Positions 52,995-61,013 of a stretch of 64,000 bases of DNA are shown piece by piece. Numbering within the stretch: position 1 is the stretch's first letter; every line of letters starts with the position of its first letter. This DNA is from PWXP01 sp040772845 (lineage in GTDB: Bacteria; Planctomycetota; Planctomycetia; Pirellulales; Thermoguttaceae): the NCBI GenBank assembly GCA_040772845.1, contig JAXGXG010000001.1:1674001-1738000 (forward strand). Reading direction: 5' to 3'. The notes beneath the pieces are model-generated. The model made no database searches, was not told the origin of the DNA, and saw only the letters and a list, made by a program, of their open reading frames with translations. Position numbers and translations under genes: made by a program.

Positions 52995-55179
52995 AAGCCG
53001 AATGCGCTGTGGTCCGGGGATAAGCACCGGCGAGTGACGCTGCGCGGGCTGAGAACAGACAGGACGAGGGGTGCCTCTGCGGGTACGGCTTGCGTTCCGG
53101 ATGGCGGGTGGACCGCTTCGGAGACGAAGGGGGCGCGAAGCACTCAGGAAGACAACAGGGCGATCCACAGCGAGGCGAGGATACGGCGCACCCTCGGAAG
53201 TCAGCGCCGAGGGCGAGGCGCAGCATACGCCGGGGCAAGCAGGCATGCTGCTTGGGCTTCGCGGCCCAAAGCCCGAACGCCGTCGCAACTGCTAGCTTGC
53301 CAGCGGTGGTTGTCTGTAGACCGAGTGTTGTCTTCTCCTTGTGCGGGTCAGCGGAACAGACGCTGCTGCCTCTCGGAAGAGCTTCGTGGCTTCTTCCGCC
53401 GTGGCCGCTTCGGAGGCAACTCCTTGCCCCGAATCTGCGCGTCGATCGCCTTGGCGATCGGGCTCAGCCGCATCTTGCCCAGCGACCCTTCATGCCGGGG
53501 TAGACTGGCCAGCATCGTAGCGAACGCTTCATGCACGATCATCACCGTGCCGACCAGAGCGTGAAATCTCGCGGCGCCGGTGACGTTCCCGTCATCGATG
53601 CCCCAGAATATCTTAAGCCGCGCGTTGACCCGCTCCACAGCCGGGCGGCCCTTGTAAAGCCGCTCGAACTGCTTCGTGGCACGCGGAATAGCAGGAAACC
53701 GTCGCAGGTCGATCTCTTGTTTGACTCGCACCGTCAAGCCGTACTTCTTGCCTGCGTTGCAGCGAGAGCTCATCGGACATTCCCAGCCCTCATGCATCGC
53801 CGGGCAGCGATACTTCAAAGTGCCCCGGGACGGCTCGTGGCCGATGTAGGCCATGCGGTGCCGAACCATAGGCGTACTTACGCGATCATAGCAGTGTAGT
53901 GTACCCGCCTCATCGTACACGATATTCGAGTTGCCGTCGTGGCCGGGAAGCATTCTCTCGTGCTCCTCCTTCCATAGCGAACGGTTTTGGATGACCGGTT
54001 TGATGCCGGATTCGTGCAGCTTCTGATGGACCTTGGCGTCGTCAGCCGCTTTGTCGTAAGCGAGCGTTGCCATGCGCCCCTCGGGAAGGTTCGCTTGGGC
54101 CTGATCGACCAGGATCGGCAGCATCTCGTTGTCACCCGTCTTTGTCGAACTGATGCGGTACGCCAAGGACACTTCGTGACGCGTGTCGACAAGCAGGTGC
54201 AGTTTGAACCCAAACCATTCCACAATACGACTGACTAGGCCGTCTTCATTCTTGTATTCCTTCCGGCCGCCGGCCGGCTGCGGCAGGCCGTTCTTGTCCA
54301 GTTCGATCTTCGATGCCCTCTTGTCGGCAGCCGAATCGGCTGAGCCCTCCGCAGCCGTTGCACCTTGGATCGTTGCCGGTTGTTGAGACGGGACGGGGCC
54401 GTGGGTCCCTCGCTCTACCTCAGAAGGGCCGCTCGCCGCCGCGGGTCTGGATGATTCCTTCCCGGCGTCTGCCGCCTTCTTCTGCTCCATTTCCTCTTTG
54501 TGCTTCTGGGCATCGGCCCGGGTGCGCCGAGCATTCAGCCATGTCGAATCGCCGGCGGTGCTTTCCCCCAAGTCCGGCACGGCACGGCCCAATCGCTGAG
54601 CCATCACGTTGAATATCTCCTCAAGATGCGGCCGATGGGGATCTTGCCCAAGCACGTCCAGGAAGCGGGAGACGTTCCATCCGTTGGGGATTTGTTCCGG
54701 CGACTCGATGCCGGCGATCTTCTGCAGCGACGGATTCCGCCTCAGCTCTCCTAAGCAGGCCTCCACATCCCGGTGCCTCAGTGCCATGGTCAACACCACG
54801 ACACGCCAAAGGACGAGCACCGGATAATCGTTACGTCCCCGGCCGCGCCATGTCCGAAGGCTTTCGAGCAAGGGCCCATCCGGGATGGTCTCGAAGAGGC
54901 GTCGAAGGGTGACCAGAGCGGGCGCGTCTTCCAGACAAACCCAGGCGAACAGCGGAAGTTGGACTTGGATTCTCATGGTTGGCCTCCGTGCGTAACTGAC
55001 GGGCCTATTATACACCGCAACTAATCCCCGCACAAGGGGAGGAGTGGTCGAAAAATCCAAAAAATCGGCTAGTCGGCGGCCAAAACACGGAGAAAAATCA
55101 CGACTTTGCGGGTAAGACCATTTTTAACCCTCTCCCAGGTCCTCTCCAGCCAAGGACTTGCGAACAGCGCATTCGGCTT
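52995..55179 (-). mobile_element. DDE insertion sequence, 2185 bp, inserted in an antitoxin gene
   Basis: The ends are identical inverted repeats AAGCCGAATGCGCTGT at 52995-53010 and the complement of 55164-55179. They are flanked by an exact 9-bp duplication GGACCAGAT at 52986-52994 and 55180-55188. The transposase lies at 53348-54976. The ~350 bases between the left end and the transposase stop, and ~200 on the right, hold no further gene. The family is uncertain, resembling IS1182/ISNCY-type elements. Confidence 0.9.
53348..54976 (-). CDS. DDE transposase (IS1182/ISNCY-like)
   Basis: About 542 residues. N-terminal LPLFAWVCLEDAPALVTLRR and NDYPVLVLWRVVVLTMALRH, then the first catalytic region GESTAGDSTWLNARR. 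A Lys/Glu/Ala/Ser-rich insertion of roughly 100 residues follows, then GFKLHLLVDTRHEVSLAYRI and MATLAYDKAADDAKV (second acidic site). A cysteine cluster (CPAMHEGWECPMSSRC) and the C-terminal RLYKGRPAVERVNARLKIFW (Glu region) complete it. The ATG at 54976 follows a plausible leader. It appears full length and possibly active. Confidence 0.85.
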   Translation of the reverse strand: MRIQVQLPLFAWVCLEDAPALVTLRRLFETIPDGPLLESLRTWRGRGRNDYPVLVLWRVVVLTMALRHRDVEACLGELRRNPSLQKIAGIESPEQIPNGWNVSRFLDVLGQDPHRPHLEEIFNVMAQRLGRAVPDLGESTAGDSTWLNARRTRADAQKHKEEMEQKKAADAGKESSRPAAASGPSEVERGTHGPVPSQQPATIQGATAAEGSADSAADKRASKIELDKNGLPQPAGGRKEYKNEDGLVSRIVEWFGFKLHLLVDTRHEVSLAYRISSTKTGDNEMLPILVDQAQANLPEGRMATLAYDKAADDAKVHQKLHESGIKPVIQNRSLWKEEHERMLPGHDGNSNIVYDEAGTLHCYDRVSTPMVRHRMAYIGHEPSRGTLKYRCPAMHEGWECPMSSRCNAGKKYGLTVRVKQEIDLRRFPAIPRATKQFERLYKGRPAVERVNARLKIFWGIDDGNVTGAARFHALVGTVMIVHEAFATMLASLPRHEGSLGKMRLSPIAKAIDAQIRGKELPPKRPRRKKPRSSSERQQRLFR

Positions 55180-55231
55180 GGACCAGATCCGGCAGGTTGG
55201 CTTGCGCTTCCCGAAGCGATACAATCGTCAT
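55180..55231 (-). pseudogene. Phd/YefM-type antitoxin, 5' part (split by IS)
   Basis: ATG at 55231 with GGGAGAG upstream; encodes MTIVSLREAQANLPDLV up to the IS junction. Beyond it the frame reads on into the IS and stops after about 18 foreign codons. The remaining part is at 52801-52994. Confidence 0.85.
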
Positions 55232-55297
55232 GTGCTCTCTCCCAGCAAGACAATACGGCCGGATGAGTGCTCCACGCGAGCGCCACGACCATGTCCA

Positions 55298-55303
55298 TTA
55301 TAC
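55298..55303 (-). promoter_or_regulatory. TATAAT box of the former antitoxin-toxin operon
   Basis: A perfect TATAAT on the minus strand about 67 bases before the antitoxin ATG; TTGTGC lies 18 bases further upstream as a weak -35. Confidence 0.4.
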
Positions 55304-55476
55304 CACCGAGACGCAAGTCGGCACAACCTGGATGGTCGGCAGGCGTCGCCGCGGGGTGCAGGAACGGACGTGCATGGCTGGAAAAGGCCACCGGCCGGCT
55401 TGCCCGGCCTGGAGCCGTGGTCAGTTGGCTACTGGCAACGCCCCCAATCGTTTCCCGTCCTTTCCGTGGGAGCAGA

Positions 55477-57168
55477 ATGATGTGTACGGTTCTTATGCGA
55501 CTTGATTGCCTGGCGCGTGTCGTCTCCTTGATGACCGGTCTGGCGTTGGTGTTCTTGCCGTCTGTCCTTCCGGGCGTCGAGCCCTCCCCGCCGTCCGTGC
55601 CACGACTGCACGAAGTGGCCAGGCCAAGCGCATCCATTCCGGGCGCCCCGAAGGCTGCCGACGTGTGCATGCGCTCGCTGCGGCCGCGACCGACGAGTGA
55701 TCGCGACCCGCATAATACGCTCGACGCCATCCGGGGCTTTCACGTGACGTGGCTCGAATGGACCTACGGCAACGATAAGGCGTTTATCGAGAAGGCGCAC
55801 AAGCTGGGCGTCACATACGGCGCGGCGACGGCCGCCGGTTCCTACCTCGGCGACGTGCCGTTGGAGCAGTGGAACGTGGTCGATTTGGACGGCAATCGGC
55901 TGGTCCCACCCTGGATGCGCCAGTGGAAACGTCCCAATCCCTGGGGTTGCGCCAACAACCCTGAGTTTCGTGCAGGCCACGTCCGCGCGGCGGTTGCCGC
56001 CATCGAGGCCGGCGCGGACGTGCTCCAGCGTGACGAACCTGGCCAGAACCTGGGCGCTGTCGGATGGGGCGGCTGCTTCTGCGACCATTGCATGAAGGCC
56101 TTTCCCAAGTGGTTGCAGGCACACGCCGACCCTGCGGTCCTCAAGCGGTTGGGCGTAGAGGACCTCGACCGTTTCGATTACCGCGAATACCTGCGGGCGA
56201 AGGACGCGCCGGTGGGCGACGCCTTCCGCCGCTGGCGTGGCGACGAACTGAAGGCATACTTCGTGCAGTTTCAAACCGATTCAACGGTAGGGTTCAACGT
56301 CTGGTGGCGGGAGCAGCTCGACCGGCATGTGGGCCGGCGCGTGCCCGTCTCGTGCAACAACGGGGCGCGAAGTTGGACCGACATCCAGCTTGTCTTCGAC
56401 TATTGCATTGGCGAGCTATCCGCCGCCCATGCCCAGCCTGACCACCTGTACGCCGTCATGCGCGAGGCGGCCTCGCACGGCAAGACGCAAACCGTGACCA
56501 TGCCGTTGCGTCGCAATTCGCAGGAAACGCCCGACTGGATCCGTCACACGCGTCAGACGATCGCCACGATGTACGCCGTGGGCGGGCATATCGAGATGCC
56601 GTGGGATACGTATCTTCCCACGCCCGACGCCCAACGCTATTTCGGCAACCCGGCCGACTATGCCGATCTGACCACTTTCGTGCGTGGCATGGCTGCGTGG
56701 CTCAACGGATACGAAGATGCATTCGCCCGAGGCAAGGGCATCGAGGATGACCGCTTCCCCGCCGACGATCCGCCAATCGTCTTCGCCAACGACGCCGAGG
56801 AGCTGTTCGCGTTCGTTCGCGCAAAACCGGGGCAGCCAACCACGCCGGTGGTCGTCCACCTGCTGGACTGGCGGGAAGAACCGCAACCGCTGCGCGTTTC
56901 GATTCGGCCGGAAGCCTTCTTCGGCGCCGGGCCGTTGCGATTCCGCCTGTTCACGCCCGTACGGCCGCACGACAAGGCGGCCCATGACCGGGCCTTTGAT
57001 GCGAAAGACTACCGCGAGCTGGTCCAGGAGGTCGAGGTCGGCCGCGGCATGATCAACACGGTCGACCTGCCTGCCCTCCTGCCCTGGGGCATGCTGGTCG
57101 TGGAATCCGATCCATCCGTTCCGGTCGACGCGCCGTCCCGGAAACAACCTGGAGGACAACAACGATGA
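55477..57168 (+). CDS. Secreted TIM-barrel glycosidase-like protein
   Basis: About 563 residues from tandem ATGs at 55477/55480 (GGGAG upstream). The signal peptide includes RVVSLMTGLALVFLPSVLPG. The body looks like a GH42/GHL-type barrel: DAIRGFHVTWLEWTYGNDKA, VTYGAATAAGSYLG, IEAGADVLQRDEPGQNLGAV (barrel strand with Asp/Glu, likely active site), CFCDHCMKAFPKWL, VPVSCNNGARSW, YAVGGHIEMPWDTYLPTP. A C-terminal beta domain (VVHLLDWREEPQPLRVSIRP) resembles those of glycosidases. Substrate unknown. The stop overlaps the next oxidoreductase gene by four bases (ATGA), so they are coupled. Confidence 0.75.
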   Translation: MMCTVLMRLDCLARVVSLMTGLALVFLPSVLPGVEPSPPSVPRLHEVARPSASIPGAPKAADVCMRSLRPRPTSDRDPHNTLDAIRGFHVTWLEWTYGNDKAFIEKAHKLGVTYGAATAAGSYLGDVPLEQWNVVDLDGNRLVPPWMRQWKRPNPWGCANNPEFRAGHVRAAVAAIEAGADVLQRDEPGQNLGAVGWGGCFCDHCMKAFPKWLQAHADPAVLKRLGVEDLDRFDYREYLRAKDAPVGDAFRRWRGDELKAYFVQFQTDSTVGFNVWWREQLDRHVGRRVPVSCNNGARSWTDIQLVFDYCIGELSAAHAQPDHLYAVMREAASHGKTQTVTMPLRRNSQETPDWIRHTRQTIATMYAVGGHIEMPWDTYLPTPDAQRYFGNPADYADLTTFVRGMAAWLNGYEDAFARGKGIEDDRFPADDPPIVFANDAEELFAFVRAKPGQPTTPVVVHLLDWREEPQPLRVSIRPEAFFGAGPLRFRLFTPVRPHDKAAHDRAFDAKDYRELVQEVEVGRGMINTVDLPALLPWGMLVVESDPSVPVDAPSRKQPGGQQR

Positions 57169-58520
57169 CCGAACCAATCAATCGTCGCCGTTTCGTCTCG
57201 CAAACCATGTTGGGCAGCGCTTCGCTGGCGGCAGCCTCCGGCCTGGCCCACGGGGCGGAGACCGCGCAAACGTCAGGCCAAGGCATGGCCAAGAAGAACG
57301 CCAGCGACAAGATCGTTGTGGGCGTGATGGGCCTCAGCCGTGGCTTGCGACTGGCTCAGGAGTTGGCTCGCTTGCCCAATTGCGAAGTCGCCTGCGTGTG
57401 CGACGTGGACGAGCGGCGAGTGGCCCGCGCGATCGGCGTCATGGAGAAGGTTACCGGCAAGGCTCCGAAAGGGCTTTCCGATATGCGTCGTATCCTCGAC
57501 GACAAGGCCATCGACGCCTTCGTCTGTGCCGCGCCGAACCATTGGCACGGACCGGCCACCGTATTGGCCTGCGCGGCAGGCAAGCACGTGTACGTCGAGA
57601 AGCCCAGCAGCCACAATCCGCGTGAAGGCGAGCTTCAAATCGAAGCGGCCCGGAAGCACAATCGCATTGTCCAGGTGGGCACCCAGCGGCGGAGCTGGTC
57701 CGAACTGATCGATATCATGCAGAAGCTGCGCGAAGGCATCGTGGGCAAATTGCGGTTCGCGCGTGCCTGGTACGCGAACAATCGGCAACCGATCGGGCAC
57801 GGCCACGAAGAGCCCGTGCCCGAATGGCTCGATTACCAGCAGTGGCAGGGACCCGCGCCCCGACGGCCGTACCGGAGCAACGTGGTCCATTACAACTGGC
57901 ACTGGTTCCGCCATTGGGGCAATGGCGAGATCGGCAACAACGGGGTCCACGGACTCGACCTGGCCCGCTGGGGCATGGGCGTCGATTTTCCCGAGCGGGT
58001 CACATCGTCTGGCGGCAAGCTCTTCTTCGACGACGACCAGGAGTTCGCCGATACGCAGATTGCGACCTACGAGTTCGGCGACCGGATGATCGTTTGGGAA
58101 GCCCGCAACTGGCACCGGCGTGGGTTCGGCGACGATCGGCTCCATCAGCCGTCGGTCGGCTTCGGCGCGAGTTTCTATGGCGACCAGGGCACGGTGGTCG
58201 TGGCCGGCAATAAGATCCGCGTCTACGATCGCGAGGACAAGCTTGTCGAAGAAAGCCCGACCCGCGGCCTGAACGACTTCGAGCAGAGCGACGGCGCGCA
58301 CGCGGCCGACTTCCTTGCCGCCATGCGCAACGGCCGGCAGCCGAACGGGGCGATTGAGGTTTCTTACCCAAGCACGCTGTTGTGCCAGTTGGGCGCCATC
58401 GCGCTTCTGACCGGCCGCACGCTGCGCTGCGACCCGGCCAATGGCCATATCCTCGACGACGCCGACGCCATGCAGCACTGGAGCCGTGAGTACGAGCCAG
58501 GCTGGGAACCGAAGGTGTAA
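57165..58520 (+). CDS. Tat-exported Gfo/Idh/MocA family oxidoreductase
   Basis: 451 residues; start overlaps the preceding stop and has GGAGGACAA upstream. The Tat signal NRRRFVSQTMLGSASLAAASG is followed by a Rossmann core (IVVGVMGLSRGLRLAQEL, VACVCDVDERRVARA, CAAPNHWHGPATVLA, VYVEKPSSHNPREGE) and the substrate domain (VHYNWHWFRHWGNGEIGNNG, VHGLDLARWGMGVDFP, SFYGDQGTVVVAGNK). It differs enough from the oxidoreductase at 49464 (HWHG and GNNGVH variants) to suggest a different sugar. Likely oxidises a product of the glycosidase-like partner upstream. Confidence 0.92.
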   Translation: MTEPINRRRFVSQTMLGSASLAAASGLAHGAETAQTSGQGMAKKNASDKIVVGVMGLSRGLRLAQELARLPNCEVACVCDVDERRVARAIGVMEKVTGKAPKGLSDMRRILDDKAIDAFVCAAPNHWHGPATVLACAAGKHVYVEKPSSHNPREGELQIEAARKHNRIVQVGTQRRSWSELIDIMQKLREGIVGKLRFARAWYANNRQPIGHGHEEPVPEWLDYQQWQGPAPRRPYRSNVVHYNWHWFRHWGNGEIGNNGVHGLDLARWGMGVDFPERVTSSGGKLFFDDDQEFADTQIATYEFGDRMIVWEARNWHRRGFGDDRLHQPSVGFGASFYGDQGTVVVAGNKIRVYDREDKLVEESPTRGLNDFEQSDGAHAADFLAAMRNGRQPNGAIEVSYPSTLLCQLGAIALLTGRTLRCDPANGHILDDADAMQHWSREYEPGWEPKV

Positions 58521-58843
58521 CCTGAGCCCAAAGTGTATCTGGCCGCCCCGGCCGCAGTCGCAAGGGATGTTCCTGTTCTTCGTGGTCGCTACGGTCCAGT
58601 TGCCGCGCTGGCAGGTCTCGTTGCCTACACAAGTCTTGCACGCCACCGTGCCGGCTTACCCAGCCGAAACGATGGTCTTTCGGCTGCGGGCGTTCGCCAG
58701 ATTCCCCATTTCCTCTTGCGAATTGGCGAAATGTGCCTTGCGCCCTATGGCATGCCCCGCTCGGGTGCGACTGCGCTCAGGTGCGACTGCAACAACAGAA
58801 AATACCGTGAAATACGAAGTTTTGCAAAAACCCCCTCAATCGC
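58521..58843. other. Intergenic region before the PEP-CTERM gene
   Basis: No supported gene. A short direct repeat (TCGGGTGCGACTGCGC / TCAGGTGCGACTGCAA, about 58763-58796) is the only structure noted before the promoter candidate at 58844. Confidence 0.4.
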
Positions 58844-58872
58844 TAGACACAGACGTGCAGCAAGGGTATGCT
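58844..58872 (+). promoter_or_regulatory. Sigma-70-like promoter of the PEP-CTERM gene
   Basis: TAGACA (58844-58849), exactly 17 bases, TATGCT (58867-58872): five and four of six consensus bases. The resulting leader of about 110 bases contains a CCGGG/CCCGG hairpin near 58900-58919. Confidence 0.5.
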
Positions 58873-58988
58873 AAGAGGTTGAGGGCGGCCTTGGCTGAGC
58901 CGGGAAAGTGAGCCCGGTAAGCTGCATGGGCTTGCCCTGCGCCTGAGTATGGTTTTCCGGTCCTCTTCTGCTGTGCGAGGTGATCATC

Positions 58989-59822
58989 ATGACACGACGA
59001 CAAGAAAGAAACGTGTCCCGACGTGGGCCGTTCTGTGCCTTGCTGGTAGTCGTGATTGCGGCCTGCGGTGTTCTGCTTCCTGTGAGTGCGGAAGGGACGA
59101 TCGTTCCGACCGAGTCCTTTGCCTATAGTACGGGCGACCTGAACGGCCAAGGCGGCTGGAATGGGTCGTCGAACTGGGACGTCGAGAGCGGCAACCTTGC
59201 CTATCCGGCAAGCTGCAGTCTGGTTGCAAGTGGCAATCGGGCAACGATCAACGGCGGTGGAGGGAGTGTCAACCGCAATCTTGGCGCGACACTCGACTTC
59301 GATGGCGAGAACACTTACTACGTCAGTTTCCTGGTCCGGAAGGACGCAATTCCCGAGACGAGCAACGAATACTTCTGGCTGTCGCTGAGAGACAGCTCTT
59401 CGTACAAGGCGACCATGGGAATTGGCAGCAGCGAGAATGTGCTCCTGGGAAACAATACGAGCGGGGGCTTCAGCGTCAGTGCTTCGACGATTGCAGGCAG
59501 TACCGACTATCTTTATGTCGCCAAGATGGTCACCGCCAGCAGTGGCGCCGAACAGTACTTTGCGACGGTCTATGATCCTTCCGAGACTGTGCCAGCGACG
59601 GAACCAGCATCCTGGGACGTCACATTCTCGTCGACCGTAACGGGAGCGGCCGATACGATAAGATTGGAAAGCGGTTCGAACGGTTACTACACAGTCGATC
59701 AGATTCGCATAGGAACGAGCTGGGCGAACGTGACGGTTCCTGAGCCCGGCACACTGATCATGCTTTTGGGGTTGGCCGGTATTGGCCTGATGGGCTGCTC
59801 CAGGCATCGCAGGCGTAGGTGA
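58989..59822 (+). CDS. PEP-CTERM sorting domain protein
   Basis: 277 residues from the ATG at 58989 (GAGGTGA seven bases upstream; a GTG at 58980 is an alternative). A signal peptide (PFCALLVVVIAACGVLLPVSA) is followed by a lectin-like beta sandwich (SFAYSTGDLNGQGGWNGSSN, NTYYVSFLVRKDAIP). A PEP-CTERM end (VTVPEPGTLIMLLGLAGIGL plus Arg tail) closes it. It is predicted to be sorted to the cell surface by an exosortase encoded elsewhere. The FAYSTGDLNGQGG/W start is common among planctomycete surface proteins. Ligand unknown. Confidence 0.85.
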   Translation: MTRRQERNVSRRGPFCALLVVVIAACGVLLPVSAEGTIVPTESFAYSTGDLNGQGGWNGSSNWDVESGNLAYPASCSLVASGNRATINGGGGSVNRNLGATLDFDGENTYYVSFLVRKDAIPETSNEYFWLSLRDSSSYKATMGIGSSENVLLGNNTSGGFSVSASTIAGSTDYLYVAKMVTASSGAEQYFATVYDPSETVPATEPASWDVTFSSTVTGAADTIRLESGSNGYYTVDQIRIGTSWANVTVPEPGTLIMLLGLAGIGLMGCSRHRRRR

Positions 59823-59969
59823 TTCCACGAAGGGCTGACTGTCTCGCAGATCGTTGGTGCTGCCGCCGGACAGGGGCCAAGTAGAAGTTGCCTGATCTTT
59901 CGCCGCGATGTGTCAGGCGGCTATCAACCGTATAGGGCAGGCCGGTTTTTCAGAGTGTGGAGACGTGCG

Positions 59970-60923
59970 ATGTTACGAAGGAGTCGGAGAATCCCGTTGC
60001 GAACGTCCAAAGACGCCGGTTTCACGCTGGTTGAGCTGCTGGTTGTGATTGCCATTATCGGCATTCTCATCGCACTCTTGCTTCCAGCGGTTCAGAGCGC
60101 ACGTGAAGCCGCCAGGCGAATGCAGTGCAGCAACAATCTGAAACAGATGGGGCTGGCTCTGCACAACTACGCGAATACATGGCGCGAGGCGTTTCCGGCC
60201 GGCGCCACGGGGCATTGTAAGCATGCGCTGTTTACGCAGATGCTGCCGTATCTTGAACTCGAAACGCTATACGATCAACTCGATTTCACTGGCTCAACCC
60301 TTACGAGCACGGTGAATAAGAAGATGAAGTACACCGCAGTGAGCACGTACATCTGCCCTTCGTGGCCGCACCAGACCGTCTATAGTGAATCCGAGAACTA
60401 CGTGCAAGCCGGCGCGGCGCCGGGTGCGATAACCCTATACCAAGGTGTTTGTGGAGCCTTTCCGGCCGAAGAACCGTTCGGCGAGTCCAGCAGCGCCGGT
60501 GATTGGCCAAAAAACGGAATGTTCGTGCCGTATCTGTGGCGAAAGATGAACCAGGTGACCGACGGCCTGAGCAATACTCTGGCAATCGGCGAGTTCTCGC
60601 ACCTCGATACGCAGGGGGGGCGATTCTCTGTGCCGCCGGGCCAGGTGCGAGTCTGGATTGTTGGCGGGTATGCGTTCAATAATCTGGACGATATCGCCAT
60701 GATGGCGTCGAAGGCGGTGGCCAATCCGATCAATGCCCAGGTCGACCAGATCACCGACGGGGTTCCCTTCAACCATCTCCCGTTCTGCAGCTATCATCCG
60801 GGTGGTGCGCATTTCCTCATCGGCGACGGTAGCGTGACCTTCTTATCGGAAAACATGGAGTTTCTGGTGCTGGAAGGACTGGCGACGGTGGGGCGAGGCG
60901 AAAACGTCCAACTGCCACAGTAA
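59970..60923 (+). CDS. DUF1559 prepilin-like protein
   Basis: 317 residues from the ATG at 59970 (GGAG upstream). It has a type IV pilin-type leader and helix, GFTLVELLVVIAIIGILIAL, followed by LLPAVQSAREAARRMQCSNN, the signature of planctomycete DUF1559 proteins. The C-terminal H-x-GG-x-H/N motif region (FCSYHPGGAHFLIGDGSVTF) is also intact. These proteins occur in tens of copies per planctomycete genome; they are processed by prepilin peptidase and presumably form a pseudopilus-like or surface structure, function unproven. Located between a PEP-CTERM gene and a lyase-like gene. Confidence 0.95.
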   Translation: MLRRSRRIPLRTSKDAGFTLVELLVVIAIIGILIALLLPAVQSAREAARRMQCSNNLKQMGLALHNYANTWREAFPAGATGHCKHALFTQMLPYLELETLYDQLDFTGSTLTSTVNKKMKYTAVSTYICPSWPHQTVYSESENYVQAGAAPGAITLYQGVCGAFPAEEPFGESSSAGDWPKNGMFVPYLWRKMNQVTDGLSNTLAIGEFSHLDTQGGRFSVPPGQVRVWIVGGYAFNNLDDIAMMASKAVANPINAQVDQITDGVPFNHLPFCSYHPGGAHFLIGDGSVTFLSENMEFLVLEGLATVGRGENVQLPQ

Positions 60924-61013
60924 GGACGCGTGCTTTGCTTCCATTCCGGCAGAAGACGTAGTACACTAAAGGCACCCCGTTTTACGCCTGCCCGTGCCTC
61001 AGGAGGCCCCGTC

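Noticed and set aside
58441..58911. Frames around the oxidoreductase end with Cys-rich antisense peptide (CKTCVGNETC)
   Set aside because: The cysteine pattern suggested a zinc ribbon, but the frame runs antisense into the oxidoreductase gene and has no start signal.
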